DNA of 64,000 nucleotides, taken from Spongospora subterranea f. sp. subterranea. Lineage: Eukaryota; Endomyxa: Phytomyxea; Phytomyxea; Plasmodiophorida. Below the pieces are notes generated by a model that ran no database searches, was not told the DNA's origin, and saw only the letters and a list, made by a program, of their open reading frames with translations. Positions 1 to 10,561 of this stretch are shown piece by piece (within the stretch, counting starts at the first letter, position 1; every line of letters starts with the position of its first letter). Location: positions 48,078 through 112,077 of the forward strand of contig JAUGWO010000227.1 of assembly GCA_049724395.1 (NCBI GenBank), read 5' to 3'. Made by a program: the position numbers and the translations under genes.

Positions 1-1600
1 TGTTCCGAAAGGAGTTTGAGTTTTCGAGTAAAACCAACGCCATCGTTAGAAACAACCACAGTTGAGAATTAATTACGCGGTCATCCTGAAAGGGCGCCAA
101 GCATTCAGAAACGCCGTTGTTCCTTGCAGCATCGCATATCTTTTCCAACACAGAAAAGATATCCTTCGTCGCCAGAGTTTGTACACTCTTCTGGTCGAGA
201 TAGATGATGTTCTAGATCGGACGGTTCGTCGATGGTTTCAAAAAAACGTTGGCCTAAATCACACAACTGTTTTTCCACATCTATGCCAAGGCCTAATAGC
301 AGCGGTCGGCCTAAAGCACATCGGGAATATCATCGTCGAGCACGTGCACCCAATGTCGTCTGACGGTGACGCTTCCAGTAACTTTAACAATTGTTATGTC
401 CACCAATACAAGAAAATGCGAAACAATTGGGGAGCCGTCGCCCAATGAAAATGTTCGCGAGCCTGATCGAATTTCTGGAACTGCTGTTTGTAGAACCTGC
501 CACGTGTTGTTTCCTATGACAGTAAAATCGGCACCGTCATCGATTGCGGTTGGAAACTTGAATTTGGGTATCTCCGACAGCCAATTCAACTGATCTTATT
601 AGCTTCGACACTGGAGTGGATTGCAGAACAATCGGAGTTTCCTTTGGGGATTTGGGAACGCAATGAAGCTTTGGAGCTCGCCATTCAGTGGGAATTTCAT
701 GGTTAGTCTGGTGGGCAGCATTAATCCGATTGATACGACCTGAATCATCATCGATTCCATCTGCATGCTCATGACGTCATTTCCGAACTTGACACGATTA
801 ACCTTAGACATCGATGTCTGCTCGTGAGGCTTGTTGGTTGCACTTTTCAAAAATGGCCGCCCAGAACGCGTCTGTGAGGGCTCAACAATAGTTTTGGGTG
901 GTGCAAGCTCACGATCTCTTCGCTGCTGATGAATTAAACTCGGCCTCTGAAAAGTGAAACTCACACTGGGTTTCTTATCGTTGTCCTTGAGGCTGGCTTC
1001 GCATAAGAGCTTTTGAGCTTGTTCTGAAACCAACTTACGACATCTTCTTACATTGTGAGAACCTCCCCAATGAAACACAACGCAGCAACAATGTTATAGT
1101 TCTGCTCCTGTGTAGCACCACCATGTAAACAAGTCGGAAATGAGTCTTCCTTGAAGACATCCTGGCGGAAATTGTTGTTTCCTTGCAGATGATTCTGGAA
1201 ATGTGGTTGTGGCAAACCATTGAATCTGATAACCATCTCGATTGAAGATCTTAAGATTTGGTAGAATCTGGTCACATCACTTCTGGCGGACATCGCAGTT
1301 GTTAAGAGCTGACGCTCAAGATCTTGCCGCAGAATGGATTGATATAAAACTCTTACCATTGCCTTAATCTGTAGCTCAACAAGAGATGACTCTTGATGGA
1401 ATAGTTTCGTCATCCCAGATTCACTGATGATTCTGCGAGACTGCATAATTAAATCCGATGCGCATCGTCCATGATCAGGGTGTGGATTGAACCGAAGGGT
1501 GTCGAACATGGTTCGAACGTGTACATTAGCAACGGAATCTTGCTTGACACGATCATCCATGAACTTGTACAAGTCTTCGTCGTCGATTGTCAAAAATATC
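1..1600 (-). mobile_element. LTR retrotransposon fossil, Gag plus aspartic protease end
   Basis: Reading leftwards on the minus strand there is a Gag-like, helix-rich reading frame (about 1593 to 1048), a basic linker region (about 1078 to 599), then a retropepsin-like segment (about 589 to 311) with the D-D-G-A-D active-site signature. The reverse transcriptase part would lie beyond the left window edge. Order Gag, protease, then polymerase is that of Ty3/gypsy-type LTR elements. The element is truncated by the window, looks broken in a few places, and is probably moderately old. No terminal repeat could be paired inside the window. Bases 1600-2000 show no further gene. Confidence 0.55.
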
Positions 1601-2001
1601 CGACTCAGATCTGACGGGTTTGATTCGTGTCACTATCAAATCCGGATATCAGAAACCAACGCAATTCTACTGCAAAGAATTTCTTCGCCACCAGCTGAGG
1701 GGAGGTTAAATCAGCAGACCAAGAAGTTTCGCCATCTTCGGCATTTCTTGTTGAAGGATTTTGGTACTATAGATCAGACACCACTACGTTATCTACTTCT
1801 AGTTTTCTTACCCCGGTGCGTGTCGGATTCCAAATGGCTTCAAACAACATGGATCGACGGCATTGGCTTGTTTCTGACTGAGGGAAAGTTTGACCAAGTG
1901 TATTGTATGGTTAAGAACTAGGTACTGTACGCCCGAGATCTCCGAAAATCGGTCGGGTTACAGTTCCGATGAATTCGGGGAGCTAAGCTCAAGGAATTTG
2001 T

Positions 2002-2294
2002 ATGTCGATTTCGCCTTCGACTGTGAACGGGTTCACCGTTGTCGGTGGCCTCATCATTGGGGCCGGAACAGCATATCTAGTGGATTCAAGCCGGAGAATA
2101 GCGCAGGAGCACTCATTCAGACGACAAAAGGTGGGAGAACAGGTATTTGCATCTGAAACCTGGGATTGATCACGGTGCAGATGGGAATGAAACTTTACAA
2201 GCGAGGGTTACTAACCGATTTTCAGCTAGGAACGGTTCTAGCGGGAAGGTTGATGGGACCAAACACATCAAACACATTCTTCTCGATCGAATAA
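2002..2294 (+). CDS. small putative membrane protein, two exons
   Basis: The ATG at 2002 opens an exon to 2142; a 38-base GT-AG intron (2143-2180) joins it to 2181-2294, giving about 84 residues. The N-terminal third holds one hydrophobic stretch (residues about 8-24, rich in Gly, Val, Ile) followed by a basic, Gln-rich segment and a second hydrophobic patch near residues 60-72. It vaguely resembles small mitochondrial inner-membrane proteins such as the HIG1 family, but no diagnostic motif is clear, so no function is assigned. Clean splice phase supports it as a real gene. Confidence 0.4.
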
Positions 2295-2299
2295 ACAGT

Positions 2300-2664
2300 G
2301 AAGGACTTGGACCCAGGAGTGTGTCGACTGTCGCCGTCCCTCGAGGCTAAATCATTCAAAAAGGATTTGTTCTGCCCAGTCTACCATATTACAGTTGGGA
2401 TGGATCTCAGCGTGATTGCATCTGTGCAGTTCTGCCTGTGGTTAACGTTGGAAAGACTCAATCACTTGATAACAGAATATGGTACAGCCATGATTGTAGG
2501 CGACATTTGTAGGAGTTAATCATCAACAATTTCGGTTTTAGTCATTTGAAGGGCAATTGCGTTGAGACTGACAGTTTGAGCGGTCTTGACTTCATCCTCC
2601 ACATCATGATTGAGCTGTCTCAGATCAGCTCCACAGTATTCGAGGCTGAAGGCAGTGTTGGACC
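2300..2664. other. intergenic / possible alternative 3' exon of the lipase
   Basis: No confident gene. On the minus strand about 2650 to 2519 an open 40-residue frame follows a plausible acceptor and ends with a stop; it may be an alternative last exon or 3' UTR of the upstream lipase gene. Nothing else stands out. Confidence 0.2.
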
Positions 2665-3627
2665 TTAAGCGAAGCGGTGGACGATATCGGCGATGATATT
2701 ATCGCAATATATCGAACTTTCCCCTCGAACTTTTCCAACGACATCAGAGTGGGCAGACAAGGATGGGATTGGAACAATAGCAATCTTGGTCCATTTCAGC
2801 TTATTCAAATTCGTCATCATAGTTTCTTCGCGTTGTGTGTGAAATTTTAGAGCGTCCTCAATCGACAGATCGGGAATCTCTTCCTTATCGGCGAGTAATC
2901 TCGGTTTTTTACCATAATCGATCAATTCAAATGGGTTTATCCTATTCAATCCTGCCGACTCATACGACACAATGGCATCAAAACGTGCACATCCATAAGT
3001 AAATCGCTGCTTAAACAAATTCAACGATCGAAGGAATAGATCCGAAGTCATTTCCAGGAGCAACGGGTTCTCGACCGAGTCGCAAAGAATGAGCTCTTGA
3101 AATGCGGGACCGAACAAGAAGGCGGCGGCCGTGGCGATGCAAGCCATGAAGCCACGAGCCCAACGTAACATTCCGAGATGGGGAGTGGCGATGGTTATGA
3201 AATGAACCGGCGTCACCACATCGGGGATGATTTTTTTTTCGGCTAAAATATGAACAAGAAATCGACCCGTAATCCCACCCAGAGAATGGCCAATTATCGA
3301 TAAATGTGTGGCACGACATTCCTGGATCTTATCAGTGACGTGGGAAAACAGTCCGGTGGATTGCGAAATTATCCCAGACCGGGTTCGTCCATGATTTACT
3401 TCGGGTAAATCCAAAACGATTGAAGGGTGATTTGTACGGATAGCGTTGGCTAAGTTCCTGAGATCGGCTGAGCTTCCGAATAGGCCATGAATCAGAACGA
3501 CGAGGTGAACCGGCCGACAAGCGGGCTGATCTGATATCGTGTCAGCCGTAAGACCGGCAGCGATATTCAATCCTAATATGAAGTCAGATAAGCCAATCAA
3601 TAATGAGTAATCATAACGAATTGCCAT
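2665..3627 (-). CDS. ROG1/DUF676-type putative lipase
   Basis: An alpha/beta hydrolase of about 320 residues. The oxyanion-side motif LIHGLFGSS lies near residues 46-54, the nucleophile elbow G-H-S-L-G-G near 116-121, and near the C-terminus a Leu-x-Trp segment followed by a Ser-Ala-His-Ser motif that probably supplies the catalytic His. This arrangement is typical of the yeast ROG1 and plant DUF676 serine esterases, which cleave acyl chains of membrane lipids. The N-terminal 25 residues are hydrophobic. A second short frame at 3852-3700 on the same strand begins with a signal-peptide-like sequence and could be a first exon, but the splice phase could not be resolved. Function by family, not tested. 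Confidence 0.75.
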   Translation of the reverse strand: MAIRYDYSLLIGLSDFILGLNIAAGLTADTISDQPACRPVHLVVLIHGLFGSSADLRNLANAIRTNHPSIVLDLPEVNHGRTRSGIISQSTGLFSHVTDKIQECRATHLSIIGHSLGGITGRFLVHILAEKKIIPDVVTPVHFITIATPHLGMLRWARGFMACIATAAAFLFGPAFQELILCDSVENPLLLEMTSDLFLRSLNLFKQRFTYGCARFDAIVSYESAGLNRINPFELIDYGKKPRLLADKEEIPDLSIEDALKFHTQREETMMTNLNKLKWTKIAIVPIPSLSAHSDVVGKVRGESSIYCDNIIADIVHRFA

Positions 3628-3699
3628 TAGATGGATTGACAGGAGTGGATGATGCAGCAGGGCTGGTCACTTCATCTGATACAAACATTATTAGGAGAC

Positions 3700-3852
3700 G
3701 GTAATAGCAATATAGGGTGTTGATGATGTACCAAATGGAGTCATTGATGGTTCTAATACCGTCCCAGAATGGGGATCATCATCTTGGAGAGGCCCACTAG
3801 TATGTGCCGAGAAGGTCATGGCGATCGATAAGAGAAGGATTGTATGGGCCAT
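3700..3852 (-). other. possible signal-peptide exon upstream of the lipase
   Basis: A minus-strand ATG at 3852 begins a frame whose first 18 residues are hydrophobic with a short Ala-rich end, like a cleavable signal peptide, followed by an acidic, Pro-rich stretch. It lies 70 bases upstream of the lipase frame. GT and AG candidates exist between them but none gave an unbroken joined frame. Confidence 0.25.
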
Positions 3853-3859
3853 ATTGGTA

Positions 3860-4904
3860 CAGATACAGATAGGCTAACTCCGGCTATTGATGGACCGTGT
3901 TAGATTTTGGAATGAATGTCGATCATTATCTGTGTTGACAGTATTTCCTGTTGGGTTAATGGAGATAAACCTGCAGTCAACCCACCACAGCAGTTCAACT
4001 GGATTATTCTCACAGTATCAATCTCAGGGAATTCGAGATCCCGCAACTCCCGTCTTTCCATCCCCGTATTCCCGTACAATCTGCTCGTAATGGAAACTCA
4101 TTAACGAGGGTCCTGCTTCCATGGCGCCTGCGCCTCTCATCGCGTAAAATGAGAGGATCCTCAATGCCGTTCCAGTTATCCCATCAACTAGTCGAAGACA
4201 CCATGAAATCACAACAACAACGTGTGCAACTGCAATATTTTCAAAATCAATCAACATAACGATAAACAACGTTCGACTTTGAGGACTTTTTATTGTCAAT
4301 CGATCAGGACCGTGGCGGGTAGCCAACTGCTGGCTGGAAAGTCAGTCTCCATTTGTAGAAAGTGATTGCACACGTTCACATTTTATGAGCACGTCTTGCG
4401 ACAAGAAACCGTCAAAATACCGGGCTGGTACTATATTATTTCAACGACCTGGAGAATGACGCCAGAGCCTGTTATGTGAAAGGCAGCTTCAAAGCTGCTG
4501 TCTCTCCCATTACGTCGTTAACGGTCAGAATCGATACAATGGGCAAAACATCACAACTTTTTCATTATCTTCATGAGATAACGTTCCGGGCCACAGAAAT
4601 TGTATAGTTATTTTGAAAAGCGCGGGCTTTCAGACTTGATATGGACGGTTTGGCAATGGTTTTCGTCGCTACATACCGTATGATGAGAAACTGAAAGTTC
4701 TGCGTGTAAAAATGTATTGCAAACAGACTACGGCTTCAAAGTGATATTGTATTCAAACTTCTCTCCAGTCCATAGGATTAATTCAGGTTTGAGCCAGTTA
4801 GTGCGGCCAGTGAATTCTGTAGGGCAATCGCTGGCCTACTTTATCGATCAGGCCAGTAGATGCGACCAGTTAATTCACACCCTACCGGCGGTAAGGTTCG
4901 GTTT
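3860..4904. other. no supported gene
   Basis: Short open frames exist on both strands (for example minus 4326-4024 with a hydrophobic segment) but none carries a recognisable motif or clean splice logic. The right part (from about 4717) leads into the foldback element and may belong to it. Confidence 0.3.
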
Positions 4905-5620
4905 ACTTTGGGCGAAAAACAGGCCATTGTGGAAGAGGCCTACAGCATGCAATGCAATTTGGAACCTGTGGCGCGACTTTGGCAAATTCAGCCTTGTCAA
5001 ATTCGCAACTGGAAGCGGTCGTTGTCAAACCTACATGTGCCAATGGGTGAAAAATTAAACAGCATCGAGGCAAAAAAGCAACACGACAGGATTCTTCACC
5101 GTTTTGAATCAGCACACATGCAACTGCCTCTTCAACCCCGTTTGGACCTGTATTCAAATAATGTCAAAACGTTTGGTTAACAACATATTTGCCGATTGAT
5201 GAACAACCATGTTGGTCTTGCAGCTGGAACCAATGGACGGTCATGCCTCATACATGCCCATTTGTGGCGAGCAGGTTATCTATGAATCTCTGATTAGGTT
5301 CAAATTCTGTATCATCGATGGTTGTTCATCAATCGGCAAATCTGTTGTTAACCAGACGTTTGACATTATTTGCATACAGGTCCAAACGGGGTTGAAGAAG
5401 CAGTTGCATGTGTGCTGATTCAAAACGGTGAAGAATCCTGTCGTGTTGCTGTTTTGCCTCGATCATGTTTGATTTTCACCCATTGGCACATGGAAGTTTG
5501 ACAAGGACCGCGTCCAGTTGCGAATTTGACAAGGCTGAATTTGCCAAAGTCGCGCCACAGGTTTCAAATAGCATTGCATGCTGTAGGCCTCTTCCACAAT
5601 GGCCTGTTTTTCGTTAAAGT
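4905..5620. mobile_element. foldback element, two inverted arms with a helix-turn-helix ORF
   Basis: Bases 4905-5211 reappear in reverse complement at 5318-5620 with a 106-base spacer. The arms match over about 300 bases with scattered differences and small indels. The left arm encodes, from about 4863 on the plus strand, a helix-turn-helix segment (TLGEKQAIVEEAY start, then a W-x-I-x-x-x-Q-I-R-N-W-K core) of the kind found at the N-terminus of CENP-B/pogo/Tc5-type transposases. No DDE catalytic core is seen, so this looks like a non-autonomous or degraded DNA transposon arranged as a foldback. Target-site duplications were not identified. Confidence 0.6.
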
Positions 5621-5932
5621 ACAAATAATACAAACTGCCGTTTCATTTTTCCAATGCCTACCCAGTCAGATTATCTTTGGCGCCAGGGTAGGGGCGACAA
5701 TCACATACAAAAAGCCCAAAATAACTGCGCTTTGCACATTGGGGAAAATGTGGACGGGTTATACGGATGTGTCGACATGTAGATGTTGGATACCGTACGA
5801 TAATCGGCGTTATTCATATTCACATGTGGATCTATTTGAAATCAACAAAGGGTGACCCAATTGACCCACAGTTTACTCAGCAAATAAATGAAATCATTGT
5901 CGCGATGAACAATCATTACAACACAATTCCGC

Positions 5933-6850
5933 TTACTCAATTGGATAATCAAATGATGAACAGGGAACGGCATGACCCTCGTCGAGCTTAATGGAGAAAT
6001 TTGAACCTATAACCACAACAAAGCCATTGAGCTGAACCGAAACCGGCGGAGATTGGGGGCGGCGGGGACAATTATTACTGTAATAACGATCGTCCTCGGT
6101 CTTGTCGAGCGACGACAGCTCGATCGTCGAGACGAGTTCGGTCGAGGTCAATCCATTCTCCCCATATCGATCCAATATTGGAACCGCATTGACGGGAATC
6201 CGTCCTCGTCCTCGTCGGTGTCGCGTATTGATAATCGTACAATGGTATTTGACGTCCAGTTGCCCCGACTTGTTCCGGCTCCTTTTCAGATCGTGATCGT
6301 CGACGAGCCCGGCCGTCACCAGGACGTCCACGATAATCGTAGTTAGGTCCCGAAGCAATTGCAGCCCTGGACCATCCCGAGCTTGTAGATAGACGACGTG
6401 GGATTTATCGGGATGAGCGACCTGCATTGTCGCCAATCCCTTCAGATGAATTTCGAACGGTGAACGACCTATGAATATAATTTTTTGGCGTTGACGATCA
6501 GGAAATTTTCCATTTGGCCGACAGAACTGGTTCTATGGACCTGTTAACTGCAATACCTGCGGTTGAACCGAGTTTAGGGCGAATTGGGCGAGGGCCATTC
6601 GATCGTGAATATGTAATCCTCTGAGCATAATTAGGGTGAAATGGAGTTTACTGCTTTTGACGAATATAGATTCGTCAAGATGAGGGATCGAGTCTGAGAA
6701 TCTATTCGGGCGACAGAATGAATCAATCGAAGTTTGACGAGAACCCATGGAAAAAAATTTCCATACTCGGAGAGAATCGACGATTTCAGCGATTGGAATG
6801 CGATCTGGGTCGGGATTGAGCACAATGGGATACTGATGAAATGGGTATAT
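5933..6850 (-). CDS. ASCC1: ASCC1-like 2H phosphoesterase (AKAP7-like domain)
   Basis: Three exons read as one protein. The upstream exon (about 6830 to 6767) gives Thr-His-Phe-Ile-Ser-Ile-Pro; a 65-base intron (6766-6702) leads to an exon with DESIFVKSSKLHFTLIML, containing the first H-x-T motif; a 72-base intron (6540-6469) leads to an exon with the conserved EIHLKGLATM stretch and the second H-x-T motif (KYHCTIINT). Two H-x-T motifs define the 2H phosphoesterase fold. In animals ASCC1 joins the ASCC alkylation-repair and transcription coactivator complex; a KH domain precedes the 2H domain there. No KH exon was found upstream, so the N-terminus is unresolved or absent. Confidence 0.85.
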
Positions 6851-6980
6851 GGGAGACGGTCGTCCTTTCTCCCTGTCTGGATTCACATCATATTCCACAC
6901 CGGATCCGCACAGATGATCCACGTACCGCTGACGATGATTTAGGCCCAAGTTGTTCGCGAGATGATAGGTCGACAATCGG

Positions 6981-8189
6981 ATCCATTATACGGCCTTAGG
7001 TTAATTCTTTTCTCGATTTGCGTGAGGTCCAGATTTACACAAGACACAACTCCATTCATCTTTCGACATCAATTTAATCCATAATACATGAAAGGAGTTC
7101 AACCGGTTTTGAGATTGTTCAGAGTTCGAATAATTTATTTGAAATGAAGCTAGGCGGAGAAAATGTAGATGAATAGTCCACATTGATGCATTATCAAACC
7201 GATGACGTTCACATGTTGCAGAGAATAAGAGAACCTTATTCCGCCGCAATAAACAATCACCGGCCAATGTTCACAACGAGATGAGGCACACAATGCGTTA
7301 ATGATCATCGAGTCCATATAGCATCCGAATGAAAGAGAAGAGCGACGGTTACATAAACCCAGACAACTCCAACTAAAGATGCAAATGCACACATGGCGTG
7401 CAGAACCAAAATGAAGACGAATCAGGCTCGATGACGCGTCTTCATTTTTCGAGGTAATATCGCAGGATAGTCAACACAAAGATACCGAGCAGATATCGCC
7501 TGACATGTAGTGCAATACCAAGAGAACCTCAATACTGCACAATCAGGCGAACAACTGGCCGACACAGACACGATTGTTGGTCGTGCTGTTGCGCTTTATG
7601 CTAATTAAGACCCGGCATGTCAATCTGGCACCGGCATGAAGGAGATGATAGGTTAAGGGTAAAGCCATTCATCACCAAATAACAGTGCATGTTTTGGGGG
7701 AGGAAAAACATTCATGTCCCGAATTCATGCGATTGCCCAAATCACAAAGGTTGGCCAATCGCATGGATCACATGAATGGCGATGATTGTCTGATCCCATC
7801 GCTCAAGATGGACAACGGACTCCGTCACGGACTGCGGAAACATAAGCGCTCACCGTATACAGCACTATATGAAGTTCGCCCCTAGTATTGATTTGCACTA
7901 ACATTCGCCCCAATAACTTAGGGTGACGAGGTTACTGGTGCGATATAGTTTATGTCGATTGGTTGGAGAGTTATCTTCCCCTGATGCGGCGAGTTCCCGG
8001 GGCACGAGAGCGGATCAGCTGCGGGATTAGAGGGTGCATTCGCCAACGCTTTCTGGGGCGTATATCAGGGAATATGGTGGCCTGATCACTGCCACCCTGA
8101 ATATGGGTCATATCTCCTCCACCATCTCCATCATTTCTGTCACCTAGGCAATATTTAACAGGCCGATTCAATATAGATTCTCAATGAAG
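6981..8189. other. no supported gene; contains a hairpin
   Basis: About 1.2 kb without a recognisable product. The only clear structure is the hairpin at 7709-7778. The minus-strand frame at 7267-7001 has no motif. Part may be the missing N-terminal exons of the ASCC1-like gene. Confidence 0.3.
7709..7778. repeat. imperfect hairpin
   Basis: CATTCATGT and, after 8 bases, CATGCGATTG are mirrored by CAATCGCATG and ACATGAATG. The arms enclose a loop of about 20 bases. The pairing is exact in both blocks with a small interior loop, so it could fold as RNA or be a small foldback remnant. Confidence 0.65.
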
Positions 8190-9164
8190 TCAAGAATTAC
8201 CAGAATACGGTGTATCTTTCAAGGACATGAACGCGATTGATTTCCTGATCCGAAGCTCGGCAAGTTTTTGATCAAGATTGCCGAGATTGTCCAAGAGCTC
8301 TGCTTCTGCTTGGTCTTGCAAGCAGCGATATCGTGCACTACGAACTGGTGGCTCACTCCATATAGATTTCTGATCTGATTGAGCAGCAGCGGTTGCTTGT
8401 GCCTCTAATCCTGACCCATATCCCCACGAGCTCTGGCTATAGTCTCGAATAGGCTGCAATAGCCCGCTTCTCGCCTTATTATTTGTCACCAATTCGCCAA
8501 TATCATAGGGGTATTCCCTCATGGTCCTTATCATCGGTTTGCTCGAAACCATTTCAGGTAGTCGATCCGTTGTCGTTGAACTCGCTGATTTCTCAGACTC
8601 ATTCGCCACCGGTTTGGGATCATCTTTGCGATTCAAGGGCACCCAGTTCTGTGTGGTCATTTCTTTAAAAACCGGATTCGCTGTGGGTTGCACTGGCGTC
8701 AGCTTCCTCATTGAGCCAAACGATGGACGGTGCGTTCCCAGATTGGAATGCGTATGGGTCGGTTCCAATCGCTGTAGTGGCTGGCGAATTTCTGCAGGTT
8801 TATCGGACGAGCTGACACAATCAGAGCCGTCCCTGGATGGTATTGCCGGGCCAACAGGGCGATGAGACCGCGAACGATGTACTCGATAACGAATCGCCTT
8901 ACATTGCTCCAGCTGATGCAATCGCCTTTCCCGAAGGGTCGTCTCCCTACGCCGAGCCTCTTCCTCTTCGTTCTGCTTCCGTCGCTCATCTAGAAACCGT
9001 TGTCGTCGCACGGTCTCTTTATGCAGTTTCCTCAACGAGAGTGGCGCGTTTGTCGAGATATACGTGGGATGTGGGTGATGAACAACCGGTGTGCGGTTTT
9101 GATGTTGAGTTGCGGTTAATCGTTTGTGTTGAATCGTCGCTAACTGATGTTTATACCTGAGCAC
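8190..9164 (-). CDS. uncharacterised coiled-coil protein
   Basis: A single open frame of about 324 residues. Residues about 45-85 form a highly charged Arg/Glu-rich helix likely to be a coiled coil; the middle is Ser/Pro/Thr-rich and low in order; residues about 280-315 form a second leucine-heptad helix (AELLDNLGNLDQKLAELRI). The pattern resembles centrosomal or ciliary scaffold proteins, but no family is recognised. The length of the uninterrupted frame, far above chance at this base composition, supports it as a real gene. Confidence 0.55.
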   Translation of the reverse strand: MLRYKHQLATIQHKRLTATQHQNRTPVVHHPHPTYISTNAPLSLRKLHKETVRRQRFLDERRKQNEEEEARRRETTLRERRLHQLEQCKAIRYRVHRSRSHRPVGPAIPSRDGSDCVSSSDKPAEIRQPLQRLEPTHTHSNLGTHRPSFGSMRKLTPVQPTANPVFKEMTTQNWVPLNRKDDPKPVANESEKSASSTTTDRLPEMVSSKPMIRTMREYPYDIGELVTNNKARSGLLQPIRDYSQSSWGYGSGLEAQATAAAQSDQKSIWSEPPVRSARYRCLQDQAEAELLDNLGNLDQKLAELRIRKSIAFMSLKDTPYSGNS

Positions 9165-9202
9165 CGATCAGCTCTGAAGGATTGATCAAAGTGCGAAACG
9201 GC

Positions 9203-9337
9203 TCACGCGTATGATGCCGGTTGATGGATATGGTTGGCGACATTCAGCACACCAGTGAAGCGCTTGGGGATTTCCGCCAGCTCCATGTGCGACGAGTCGA
9301 TCAGGTCCCTGTATCTCCCTGGCGTAATCAGATCCAT
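9203..9337 (-). CDS. small uncharacterised ORF (about 44 residues)
   Basis: ATG at 9337 and stop at 9203 give a peptide that begins MDLITPGRYRDLIDSSHMEL. It lies between the coiled-coil gene and the GGA-like gene on the same strand. It may be the last exon of an unseen gene or a small protein. No motif is recognised. Confidence 0.25.
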   Translation of the reverse strand: MDLITPGRYRDLIDSSHMELAEIPKRFTGVLNVANHIHQPASYA

Positions 9338-9477
9338 CTCCGATCAATCATCACCAGCCTCGCTGTGTGAAAACAACCCAATCCGGTACTCCAAATGGCG
9401 ATTATGACCAGAGATTTGTGTTTTCCACGACTCGGCACAGATTTATTGATGAAGATACATGATCGTTTTTAAGGAAT

Positions 9478-10160
9478 CTAAACTAGGCGGAATTTCACCA
9501 TGACGTCGTCCAATATGGTGTCGGGTCCCGGTTTCGCCACTGCGACCATGCAAGCGCCATTGCAGGACGACGGGTTCAGCTTCTCCATCACCTCGATGAA
9601 TTCGGGATATTTCGCTCTTTGTTTAACCACCATTACTTGTACGGATTCCAGGACTGAGGGCTCGGGATTGAGGATCGTCAGAACCTGCATTCCGCCTCGA
9701 AATTCACGTTTACCACTTGTGATGAACCGATTAGCTGATATTTGCACGTTAATGGCTGATTAATGATGGGTTAATGGCGCTATTACAGAAAGTTCTGTCG
9801 AAAAACCGCACAGTTTGGTCGGCAACGGATAGTAAATCTTGAATGGTGTTATTTAGGTAAATAATATCGTTGAGCCCATGTATCCCAGGATTCCCTGTTT
9901 CATCAGGATCACCTTTCAGCAACTGAATTATCATTGATCGCTGACGGTATCTAACGCCAGATATTTCCTGATCAACGACGTCAATCACTTTTCTTTGCAA
10001 AAGTTCCTAAGCAAATAGCCGATAATCAATGGGAATCATTGTGCTCATTATGAAAACAGGCAAGACATTTTCAGGAATGGACTGAATCTGTTGCAGTCGT
10101 CGTGACGCAGCAGACAGCGATTTTTGCCCATTATCGAGCATTTCCCGCATTTGCTTATAA
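9478..10160 (-). CDS. GGA-like clathrin adaptor: GAT-type helices plus gamma-adaptin ear
   Basis: Three exons join cleanly: about 10155-10067, 10006-9787 and 9734-9478, with 60- and 52-base introns (10066-10007, 9786-9735). The first two exons give a long helical segment ending GLNDIIYLNNTIQDLLSVAD, like the third helix of a GAT domain, which binds Arf and ubiquitin. The last exon gives GGMQVLTILNPEPSVLESVQ and a C-terminal VMVKFRLV strand, matching the gamma-adaptin ear (GAE) fold that recruits accessory proteins. GGA proteins sort cargo at the trans-Golgi. The VHS domain expected upstream was not found; the upstream 300 bases are low-complexity. The start is therefore uncertain. Confidence 0.6.
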
Positions 10161-10561
10161 TCGATATGCTGATAATAGTTCGTCATATTATTTTATCGAA
10201 TTATGATATTCGGACAGGTGGCCGGACTGCGATACACCCATGGCAGGCTATGGGGCTGGGCTATGAGTCCATGACCGATCAACAACTGCACCGATCACTT
10301 CTACCAGCCATGGACTATGGACCCGTCAGCCATGGGCTATGGCCATCAACTGCCCCACTCGGGCCACTCCCTGATCGTGTCATCTATGAGCCAGATACTG
10401 TCACCTGGGATTACTGTATGATCCAGTGCAACGTGAAATCTCTATGATTACGATTCATTGTGATTGTCATGACAGGTCATGACGTCACTGTACCCAGAGG
10501 CCGCTGTTGGTCCAATTCAATAAACCATTATCCCAATATTCCGTATCATTGTGTATTGCAG

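Noticed and set aside
6053-6346. Plus-strand frames opposite ASCC1
   Set aside because: The minus strand carries both H-x-T motifs with consistent splice phases.
8483-9160. Long plus-strand frames opposite the coiled-coil gene
   Set aside because: They mirror the minus-strand gene's codon pattern and lack motifs; shadows.
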